Shown here in pieces: positions 16,254 through 23,326 of a stretch of DNA of 64,000 nucleotides. How positions within the stretch are numbered: position 1 is the stretch's first letter; each line of letters starts with the position of its first letter. The DNA lies in assembly GCA_003105035.1 (NCBI GenBank), contig PQAL01000014.1:62001-126000 (forward strand), given 5' to 3'. The notes under the pieces were generated by a model. The model was not told the DNA's origin. It saw nothing but the letters and a program-made list of their open reading frames with translations, and searched no databases. Position numbers and translations under genes: made by a program. The stretch is from Anaerolineales bacterium. GTDB taxonomy: Bacteria; Chloroflexota; Anaerolineae; Anaerolineales; UBA4823.

Positions 16254-19040
16254 ATGAAACGCTTTATCCCTATCCTCTTTGTGATCTTGTTAGCAACATT
16301 AATTACACCTGCCCTGGCACAAACCAGCTCACAACAAGTAGGAGAATCCATTGTACTCACCGGCGGGCAGGGGAACTATCCGCTTGGCTTGGACCTGCAA
16401 ATCCTTGAGGATCCTACTGGTAAGCTAACCATCCAGGATATAACCTCGGATCAATACTCTTCCCAGTTTCGACCCAGTAATGTATCGGTGCCGAATTATG
16501 GTTTTACGCAAAGTGCATATTGGGTGAGTTTCACCCTTGATAACCAAACCCAACAAATCACTGACTGGTTATTGGAAGTTGGCTTTGCTAACATGCATTA
16601 TGTTGATTTATATTCACCATTACCCGATGATATGGGATTCAGCGGGAAACAAACCGGTGTGCTAAGGCCTGTCGCATCCCGTGATCTCGTCTATCCCCTC
16701 ATTATTTTTAAATTACCCGTCCCATCCCAGAGTGTAGAGACGTTCTACTTGCGCTTCCAGAATGGTGGATCGATGACTTTACCACTTACACTTTGGGCTC
16801 CGAGTGCATTCATAAATCAGTCTACGATGAAGCAAGTGTTGGATGGGATCTTTTATGGGATATTGATTGGTTTATTATTCTATAACCTTTTCTTGCTTTT
16901 TACCTTGCGAGAAGGAAGTTATGCATTTTTCGTAATTTTACTTGCCAGTTTGATTATCGAAGAAGCAACATATGATGGTTATTTGGAAATCTACATTATT
17001 CCAAATTTATATTTCCTAATTGACCATATATATCCACTAACATTTTTCCTTCTGTTTACTTTTATGATTTCATTCGCTGATTCATTTCTACAGTTAAAAC
17101 ATCGACTACCAAAATTCCATTGGGTAGATCTCGGAATCATATCAGTGGGGATCGTATGCATGATCCTGTCGCTTTTAATTGATTATCACGTGATGGCCTT
17201 ATTGGGAGTTCCTTGGGCGATTGCATCTCTCATTGTAGTCGCTATTGCGGGGATCATTTCCTGGTTGCGCGGTTTCCGACCTGTGCGCCTTTTCATGATT
17301 GCCTGGCTTGGGTTGCTTCTCTCTATGGTATGGGTACTTCTGGTACGACTGCAATTTGCCAGCAGCAACGTAATTAGTGAAAACGCCTATCGTATTGGAT
17401 ATTTATGGATGGCGATATGCTGGTCCATCGCACTTGCAGATCGAATTAATCTATTAAAAGTCGAAAAGGAGAATGCATTTAACGAGTCTCAAGCAACTGA
17501 AAGCCGCTATCGCCAGCTGGTTGAAACGATGAATGACGGTCTAGCAGTTACAGATCAGGAGGCGCGCTACACTTATGTAAATCAACGGATGTGTACCATG
17601 CTGGGCTATCAAGCCGAGGAGCTCATCGGTCATAAAGCATTTGAGTTTATGGATAAAGTAAATGAAGTTATTCTCACGGAGCAACTTCAAGCGCGGAGGT
17701 CTGGAGCTTCTTCTGCCTATGAGCTGAAGATGCTTCGCAAAGATGGATCGGATTTGTACCTGAGCATCAGCCCAATGCCGCTATTTGAAAACGACCATCG
17801 ATACAAAGGATCGGTAGTCGTGGCAACCGATATCACTGAAAGAGTATTATCTGGTCATCTATTAGAACAACGTGTAAATGATCGCACTAAAAAGCTTTCT
17901 ACTTTACTGGAGCTTTCCCATGAGCTTAGCACATCCAAAGGGTTAGATAACCAGCTCCATGAAATACTGAAAAGACTTAAAACAGTAGTGGATTTCAACT
18001 ATGCAGTGATTGTTTTAGCTGAACGAGGTTTTTGGAAAATAAAAGTATGCTCACCTGCCACCATCATCCGAGAATCAGACGACCTGGTTTTATCCGTTGA
18101 AGAAGAATTAGCACTTACCACCGCCTTAAAATCAGGAAAACCTGTGATTACAAATGCATTAACAAGCATGGTAGCGGAATTGAGTGTTGTTAATAAGATA
18201 TACACCTGGCTGGAACAGTCCTGTACACAAGGATCCCTTTCAAGTAGCTGGATCCCCATAGTTTTAAAAGAAAATTTAATCGGTTTGTTCATCGTTGGTT
18301 GTGCCTCTGAGAGTGATTTCACAGATGAAAGCATCAGCATTGCATCTACGTTTGCTAACCAGGCAGCCATTGTCATCGAGAATGATCAATTATTCACCAA
18401 AGCTCAGGCGAGTGCTGCTGCTGATGAGCGTAACCGCCTAGCACAAGAATTGCATGATTCGGTGACTCAGACCCTGTTTACCGCCAGTATCCTTGCACAG
18501 GCAACCCCCCGCATTTGGAAACGGGATGTATCGCTTGCCCAGCAAAATATGGAGAAACTGAATACACTCCTTCGCGGGGCATTAGCAGAAATGCGCTCGT
18601 TATTCATTGAGCTACGCTCAGGCGAGCTTCAGAATCAGACGCTTGGCAAATTACTTACCATGCTTGTTGAAGCAGGGCGGACGCGGACTCTTGCCACAAT
18701 TACTTTAACAATCAATCGAGATCATTTTCTCCCCGGCAAGGTCATCACACCAATTTATCGCATTGCTCAAGAAGCCTTAAATAACGCGATTAATCATTCC
18801 AATGCATCACAAATAGAGATAAATATGGATAGCTCAGGTGAATTGCTGGAACTACATATTCAGGATGACGGTTGTGGGTTTATTCCAGAAGAAATACCTG
18901 CGGGGCATCTCGGACTCAATATCATGCAAGAAAGGGCAGCCCAAATCCAAGCAGGTTTACACATCCAGAGTGAGCCAGGAATTGGCACAGTGATAGCGAT
19001 CCGTTGGCCTGAAAAGGGAGAATATTCAGAAAATGAATGA
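16254..19040 (+). CDS. 7TMR-DISM sensor histidine kinase with PAS and GAF
   Basis: A 928-residue membrane sensor kinase. A signal peptide (ILFVILLATLITPALA) leads into a 7TMR-DISMED2-like extracellular domain (about 30-180) and a seven-helix 7TMR-DISM membrane domain (about 185-395). Then follow a PAS domain (about 410-535, RYTYVNQRMCTMLGYQ), a GAF-like domain (about 555-700) and a NarL-type kinase core. ADERNRLAQELHDSVTQTLF carries the phospho-accepting His at residue 734. The ATPase domain has the N box AQEALNNAINHSNAS and the G box DDGCGF. The DISM receptors are thought to sense carbohydrates or other small ligands. The ribosome site is weak (only an AGG). The regulator gene overlaps its 3' end by eight bases, which fixes the pair. 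Confidence 0.88.
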   Translation: MKRFIPILFVILLATLITPALAQTSSQQVGESIVLTGGQGNYPLGLDLQILEDPTGKLTIQDITSDQYSSQFRPSNVSVPNYGFTQSAYWVSFTLDNQTQQITDWLLEVGFANMHYVDLYSPLPDDMGFSGKQTGVLRPVASRDLVYPLIIFKLPVPSQSVETFYLRFQNGGSMTLPLTLWAPSAFINQSTMKQVLDGIFYGILIGLLFYNLFLLFTLREGSYAFFVILLASLIIEEATYDGYLEIYIIPNLYFLIDHIYPLTFFLLFTFMISFADSFLQLKHRLPKFHWVDLGIISVGIVCMILSLLIDYHVMALLGVPWAIASLIVVAIAGIISWLRGFRPVRLFMIAWLGLLLSMVWVLLVRLQFASSNVISENAYRIGYLWMAICWSIALADRINLLKVEKENAFNESQATESRYRQLVETMNDGLAVTDQEARYTYVNQRMCTMLGYQAEELIGHKAFEFMDKVNEVILTEQLQARRSGASSAYELKMLRKDGSDLYLSISPMPLFENDHRYKGSVVVATDITERVLSGHLLEQRVNDRTKKLSTLLELSHELSTSKGLDNQLHEILKRLKTVVDFNYAVIVLAERGFWKIKVCSPATIIRESDDLVLSVEEELALTTALKSGKPVITNALTSMVAELSVVNKIYTWLEQSCTQGSLSSSWIPIVLKENLIGLFIVGCASESDFTDESISIASTFANQAAIVIENDQLFTKAQASAAADERNRLAQELHDSVTQTLFTASILAQATPRIWKRDVSLAQQNMEKLNTLLRGALAEMRSLFIELRSGELQNQTLGKLLTMLVEAGRTRTLATITLTINRDHFLPGKVITPIYRIAQEALNNAINHSNASQIEINMDSSGELLELHIQDDGCGFIPEEIPAGHLGLNIMQERAAQIQAGLHIQSEPGIGTVIAIRWPEKGEYSENE

Positions 19041-19674
19041 TTCAAGACCCATCAAGGTGATGATCGTGGATGACCATCCGGTCGTTCGCGATGGCCTAAA
19101 GAGCATGTTCCTCGTTTTTAATGACCTTGAGTTAATCGGTGAAGCAGAGAATGGGCGCGCTGCACTAGAATTTTGCCAGAAAAACACTCCGGATGTAATA
19201 CTGATGGACATCCTTATGCCAGAGATGGATGGTATTAGCGCGACACAGCTCATCCGTAAGCAATACCCACAGGTGAAAGTTATTATACTGACCAGTTATT
19301 CCGAGGACTATCTGGTGCATAAATCCTTGGAAGCGGGAGCTATAGGCTACACATTAAAAAATGCGCCGATTGATGATCTCGCAAATGCGATCCGTTCCGC
19401 TTATGCTGGACGGCCAACCCTGGCATCCGAAGCTACCATGGCTCTCATCCGTTCGAAGACAGGCCCTCTTAATCCCGGTATGGACCTGAGCCCGCGTGAG
19501 CTTGAAGTATTGGCTTTAATCGTGCAAGGGTTAAACAATGAACAGATCGCCGATAAACTTGTTATCAGTCCAGCGACGGCCAGGCATCATGTCAGCGCCT
19601 GCCTCCAAAAATTAGGGGCGACCAACCGTGCGCAAGCTGCCTCGCTTGCGGTGAAATACCGATTGGTCAGCTGA
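19033..19674 (+). CDS. NarL/FixJ-family response regulator
   Basis: A 213-residue DNA-binding response regulator and the cognate partner of the overlapping upstream kinase. The receiver domain has the acidic pair IVDDHP at 13-14, the phospho-acceptor Asp at residue 59 in DVILMDILMPEMDG and the conserved Lys in GYTLKNAP. The LuxR-type helix-turn-helix occupies about 150-213 (LSPRELEVLALIVQGLNNEQ). All catalytic residues are present, so phosphorylation control should work. Targets are unknown. Likely nearby candidates are the genes around the 16-kb divergent gap and the downstream receiver-like gene. Confidence 0.92.
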   Translation: MNDSRPIKVMIVDDHPVVRDGLKSMFLVFNDLELIGEAENGRAALEFCQKNTPDVILMDILMPEMDGISATQLIRKQYPQVKVIILTSYSEDYLVHKSLEAGAIGYTLKNAPIDDLANAIRSAYAGRPTLASEATMALIRSKTGPLNPGMDLSPRELEVLALIVQGLNNEQIADKLVISPATARHHVSACLQKLGATNRAQAASLAVKYRLVS

Positions 19675-19773
19675 TCCATCTGTGGTGAATAATTCCTACT
19701 TCACAAGACTTGACAGCTTGTTGCCTGTAGAGCCTGAAAGTATAAACACGCATAATTCCGTCCGATAACTTTT

Positions 19774-19795
19774 AAATAGGCCGTTCGGCCTATTT
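19774..19795 (+). terminator. hairpin after the two-component pair
   Basis: A 9-bp perfect stem (AAATAGGCC and GGCCTATTT) with a GTTC loop lies 100 bases after the response-regulator stop. The right arm ends in TATTT and is followed by ATAGA, so the T-tract is poor. It may act as a weak terminator in either direction. Confidence 0.5.
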
Positions 19796-19885
19796 ATAGA
19801 TAGACCATACGTTGGATGCTGTTGCTCGACTTTTATGAGATACTGTCCGATGAGATATTGCATCCGCTCATTGGGAGTGAATCAG

Positions 19886-20278
19886 TTGGCAATCATGCGG
19901 ATTTTCCTGGCCTGTATGGATGAAGGGCTTCGACTGGCTTTGCTAATGCTGATAGACCATGAACCAGGTATGGTAGTAATCGGTATGTCAGATCGGATGC
20001 GCGGATTATTGAACCAATTGGAAGGCTCTCAACCTGATGTACTGCTGCTTGCCTGTGAGCAGACTGACCAATTGGTGATTGAACTCCTGTCAGAGTTACA
20101 AAAATTTACCCATTCACCAAAAATCGTGATGTTCTCGCGAAGGTTGGAAAATAAAGAGCATTTCCAGAATTATGGTGTGTACCACTTTATTGACATGGAT
20201 AAACCACCAGATGAGCTTTTACCAATACTGCGATGTTTTCGAGATGACCTGCAATATAGTGGTGTCAGAGTAACTTGA
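19886..20278 (+). CDS. receiver-like protein lacking the phospho-acceptor Asp
   Basis: A protein of about 130 residues that looks like a stand-alone receiver domain. IMRIFLACMDEGLRLALLML matches the first strand and helix of NarL-type receivers, QPDVLLLACEQTD matches the third strand, and SPKIVMFSRR matches the fourth. The position that should be the phosphorylated Asp is Ala (LLLAC) and the N-terminal acidic pair is missing, so normal phosphotransfer is not expected. The start is uncertain: TTG at 19886 has GGGAG eight bases before it, while the ATG at 19895 lacks a well-spaced site and an ATG at 19835 would add a non-family tail. It may be a decayed or pseudo-receiver regulator. Confidence 0.6.
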   Translation: MAIMRIFLACMDEGLRLALLMLIDHEPGMVVIGMSDRMRGLLNQLEGSQPDVLLLACEQTDQLVIELLSELQKFTHSPKIVMFSRRLENKEHFQNYGVYHFIDMDKPPDELLPILRCFRDDLQYSGVRVT

Positions 20279-20417
20279 TTTTTAATCTACCCTACCCACG
20301 ACCCATGATAAGGAGGTTGCTAATAGAATAAATCTACTGATGCAAGAACGAGAGATTGCTTGAATTGACGACCTGCGGAGAGTAAGCCGCAAATTATGGT
20401 AAATGGAGGACAAAATT

Positions 20418-20966
20418 ATGCGAGGTCGACGTGAAGAAAGACGTGACGATCGCCAGCTAGGACGGCCGGGTGGTGGAGGAACACGCTACCAGATGCGTCA
20501 AAAGATGGTGGCGATCGGTGATGATTTTTGGATCGAGGATGAACGCGGACAGAAAGTATTTAAAGTAGATGGAAAAGCTCTGCGTATTCGCCAGACGCTG
20601 ATTTTCGAAGATGCGCGGGGCAACGAACTTTGTAAGATCCAGGAACGCATGCTGCGTATCAAGGATAGCATGGAGATCGAAGGACCGCGCGGTGAACAGC
20701 TGGCGATGGTCAAGAAAGCTTTGATCACTCCCCTCCGTGAGAGGTGGGTGGTTAAGGTTAAGAATGGTCCAGACTTGGAGGTGCAAGGAAACATCTTAGA
20801 TCATGAGTACTCCATTGGTGAAGGTCGCGATAAGGTGGCAGAAGTCTCAAAGAAGTGGTTCCGCCTGCGTGACAGTTACGGGGTTGCGATCGAAACTGGT
20901 CAGGATGATGTGTTGATCCTGGCAGTGGCAGTCTGTATCGATGAAATGGCCCATGGCGGCCGGTAG
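20418..20966 (+). CDS. LURP-one-related family protein
   Basis: A 182-residue protein of the LURP-one-related (DUF567) family. After a basic and Gly-rich N-terminus (RREERRDDRQLGRPGGGG) it has the tandem strand pattern typical of the Tubby-like fold: YQMRQKMVAIGDDFWIED, VFKVDGKALRIRQTLIFED, ELCKIQERMLRIKDSMEI and later WFRLRDSYGVAI. The ATG at 20418 is preceded by GGAGGA, which lies inside a longer frame starting at 20403. The shorter start is therefore preferred. Bacterial LURP-one proteins have no established biochemical role. A lipid or membrane link is a guess from the scramblase-like fold. It is the first gene of a series of small + strand genes leading to the sulfatase. Confidence 0.8.
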   Translation: MRGRREERRDDRQLGRPGGGGTRYQMRQKMVAIGDDFWIEDERGQKVFKVDGKALRIRQTLIFEDARGNELCKIQERMLRIKDSMEIEGPRGEQLAMVKKALITPLRERWVVKVKNGPDLEVQGNILDHEYSIGEGRDKVAEVSKKWFRLRDSYGVAIETGQDDVLILAVAVCIDEMAHGGR

Positions 20967-21037
20967 GTAGTAATCGGCATTCTTGTGATGGATGCTGTAA
21001 TATTTAGCAAGTACATATAAAAAAAGGAGAAAATAAA

Positions 21038-21340
21038 ATGCCTTGTCTATTCGCACTTTTCGCTGGAATGTTCCCCCGTCTGGCGGACATTTTTATCTGG
21101 ATCGCCCGCCCAAATCAGTTCCTGCTGGCCTTCAATGGTAAGTGGTGGTGGCCTGTCCTGGGGATTGTCTTCCTACCATTCACTACCCTGATGTGGTTTA
21201 TCCTCTCTGTGGGTGCCGGTGGGATCAATGGCTTTGACTGGTTCTGGGTCATCCTGGCGGTGTTCCTTGACCTTTCACACTACGCTCATACTGTTTACAA
21301 CAATCGCAATGCGATTCCAGGCTACACTCCCGCTGCATAG
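21038..21340 (+). CDS. small membrane protein
   Basis: A 100-residue protein with two or three hydrophobic helices: FALFAGMFPRLADIFIWIA, WWWPVLGIVFLPFTTLMWFI and WFWVILAVFLDLSHY. A cluster of three Trp after GKW starts the second helix. It ends in a short polar tail (NNRNAIPGYTPAA). AAAAAGGAGAAAA gives a strong ribosome site. No enzyme motif is visible. Its position between the LURP-one and DUF6325-like genes suggests that it belongs to the same small-gene cluster. Confidence 0.75.
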   Translation: MPCLFALFAGMFPRLADIFIWIARPNQFLLAFNGKWWWPVLGIVFLPFTTLMWFILSVGAGGINGFDWFWVILAVFLDLSHYAHTVYNNRNAIPGYTPAA

Positions 21341-21466
21341 TTTAATTAAAAGCAGCAATTTGGGTAGTACTAGAAAGTATCGATTGGAATCGACAAAGCC
21401 GTGATGGAAGGGTATGGCTGAAAAAATCCATTATTAAAGATGAAACTATATCGGAGGTAAAGTCTA

Positions 21467-21898
21467 ATGTTGAAACATGGACCCGTTGATGTCCTCGTTC
21501 TGGCTTCTGGAGAGCCGAAGTTCGATGGCAGCATACTCAAAGAAATAGAAAAACAGGTCTCCAATAAGGTTATCCGTGTGCTGGATGCTCTGATCCTCGT
21601 GAAAAACGAGACAGGGGTACGTATGTCCATCGATATTGAAGACCTTCCTGCTAAAGATAAAGCTTCACTGGGTTTCATTGATACCGCGACGCGCGGCCTA
21701 TTCGACAGCACCGATGCCGACACTATATGGGAAGGCATGGTGCCCGGTTCAGCTGTGGTAGCCCTGGCGATCGAGCATGCTTGGGCTGTTGATTTGGCGA
21801 ATGCCATCTTAGCAAGCGGTGCAGAAGTAGCGTTGAATTTCCGCGTTCCTGCGCTTGTCATTGATGAGGCTTATGCCTCACTACAAGCTGGAGCGTAA
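21467..21898 (+). CDS. DUF6325-like protein
   Basis: A 143-residue protein without signal peptide or membrane helix. It begins MLKHGPVDVLVLASGEPKFD, which resembles the DUF6325 family start, has alternating strands and helices (IRVLDALILVKNETGVRMSI), and a middle acidic stretch. A second alpha/beta half follows (GSAVVALAIEHAWAVDLANA). The pattern recalls DUF1269-like ferredoxin folds, where a protein of this size folds as two related halves. CGGAGGTAAAG precedes the ATG. The next gene starts 12 bases after the stop, so the pair is co-transcribed. Function unknown. Confidence 0.72.
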   Translation: MLKHGPVDVLVLASGEPKFDGSILKEIEKQVSNKVIRVLDALILVKNETGVRMSIDIEDLPAKDKASLGFIDTATRGLFDSTDADTIWEGMVPGSAVVALAIEHAWAVDLANAILASGAEVALNFRVPALVIDEAYASLQAGA

Positions 21899-21910
21899 AA
21901 GGAGGTAAGA

Positions 21911-22237
21911 ATGCCAGGATTAATGAGAGGTATGGTACGGACAGCTGCCGTGGTTGGGACAGCTACCGCTACAAGGAATGCAGTGAACCGCCGCCAGGCA
22001 GATAAAAATGCCCAGGCTTATGCGAGTGCAATGAATACTGTCAATGCTCAAGCACCTCAACAGCAATACGCTCCACCGCCGCCCCAGGAGCAATACGCCC
22101 CACCGGCTCCAGAATATATACCAGCCCCACAGGATGATGTGATCACGCAGCTGGAACGGTTGGGTGCACTCAAAGCGCAAGGTCTCTTAACTGAAGAAGA
22201 ATTCCAGGCTCAGAAGGCAAAACTGCTAGGGATGTAA
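21911..22237 (+). CDS. SHOCT-domain protein 1
   Basis: A 108-residue protein: a short N-terminal helix (MPGLMRGMVRTAAVVGTATA), a basic stretch, a Gln/Pro-rich linker (about 45-75) and a C-terminal SHOCT domain (QLERLGALKAQGLLTEEEFQ). SHOCT is a short helical module found at the ends of many unrelated proteins, often for oligomerisation. AAAGGAGGT lies directly before the ATG and within the 12-base gap after the DUF6325-like gene. Its SHOCT domain is nearly identical to that of the next gene, which indicates duplication of the module. Confidence 0.78.
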   Translation: MPGLMRGMVRTAAVVGTATATRNAVNRRQADKNAQAYASAMNTVNAQAPQQQYAPPPPQEQYAPPAPEYIPAPQDDVITQLERLGALKAQGLLTEEEFQAQKAKLLGM

Positions 22238-22372
22238 CTTCTGTTGTAACCGGGCTGGGGAAGCATGCAAAGCAAGTAATTATTGGTATATTAGCTATGT
22301 GTGTTTTCCCAGCTTTCCTGGTAGAGATTGCCGTGTCAGGCTGGAAAAGCTCATTCTCGGAGGAATCTATCT

Positions 22373-22795
22373 ATGATGAGACGAAGGGCAATGGTACGGG
22401 GAGTACGCAGGCGCCGCCGCATAAGGAGACGCATGCGTCGACGACTGATCATCGGCGGTGCAGTACTGATTGCTGCTGGAACTTCTGCTGTGAAGATGAG
22501 TCCGAGCGAAGTACAGCAGGTTGAGCAGCATACCGGTCAGAAAGCCGAAGACCTATCCGAAGAACAGCTGGATGCTGCCATGGATGACCTGGGCATAGAA
22601 GGACAGGAACCCACCGACCAGGAAATCGCTATGCTTGAAGCAGAAGATCAAAACACACAGCCTACTCAAGTGAACCAACCTGTGTCTGAGGCTGAATTGA
22701 TTTCCCGGCTTGAACGATTGGGTGCACTGAAAGCACAAGGAATCCTTACTGAAGAGGAATTCCAAGCACAAAAAGCCAAATTACTCGGGTTGTAG
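22373..22795 (+). CDS. SHOCT-domain protein 2
   Basis: A 140-residue protein. It starts with a very Arg-rich stretch (RRRRRIRRRMRRR) followed by a short hydrophobic helix (LIIGGAVLIAAG), so it may be membrane-anchored with the basic side in the cytosol. Next is an acidic region (EEQLDAAMDDLGIEG) and finally a SHOCT domain (RLERLGALKAQGILTEEEFQ). The start at 22373 has GGAGGA eight bases before it. An in-frame ATG at 22328 would put a non-related tail in front. A damaged tandem copy lies directly downstream. Confidence 0.75.
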   Translation: MMRRRAMVRGVRRRRRIRRRMRRRLIIGGAVLIAAGTSAVKMSPSEVQQVEQHTGQKAEDLSEEQLDAAMDDLGIEGQEPTDQEIAMLEAEDQNTQPTQVNQPVSEAELISRLERLGALKAQGILTEEEFQAQKAKLLGL

Positions 22796-22925
22796 ATTTC
22801 ACTCCACCAGCTGGAGAAGCACACTCTGCCCTGAATTATTGATTAGGCTGTGGAGTGTGACTTCGCAGCTCAACCAGGAGAGACAATTAGTCATATAAAA
22901 AACTATTTCTCGAAGGAATCTACCT

Positions 22926-23204
22926 GTGTAGAGAATAAGGACGATAATACGGGGAGTACGCAGGCAGCGCCGCATTTGGAGACGCTCGCATTGCAGACTG
23001 GTCATTGCTGGTGCAGAAATGAATGATGCGGGTACCTCGGCTGTGAGGACGAGTTCGAGAAAAGTACAGCAGGTTGAGCAGCATACCGGTCAGAAAGTAG
23101 AAGATCAGCCGGAAGAACAGCTGGATGCAGCCATGGATGACCTGGGCATTGAAGGTCAGGAACCGTCCGACCAGGAAATCGCCATGCTTGAAGCAATGGA
23201 ATAA
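22926..23204 (+). pseudogene. decayed tandem copy of SHOCT protein 2
   Basis: This stretch aligns without any insertion or deletion to the first 86 codons of the preceding gene, including the upstream ribosome site (CGAAGGAATC versus CGGAGGAATC). The two ATG codons that begin the parent have become GTG followed by the stop TAG. The sequence ends at a stop after EIAMLEAME, so the SHOCT domain is missing. The frame from an internal ATG at 23019 is open and includes VQQVEQHTGQKVEDQPEEQL, but it would lack the Arg-rich segment and most of the hydrophobic helix. It is therefore most likely a recent pseudogene, although a short product from 23019 cannot be excluded. Confidence 0.75.
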
Positions 23205-23326
23205 ACGCACAACTATGCAGTAGATCGATAGCTACTGCAGGTGCAAAGGATCGGTAGAAAAACATAAAAGATAGCACACAATTCAAAAGTAGGAAAATAT
23301 AAAAAAACAGAAGAAGGAGTGAAAAG

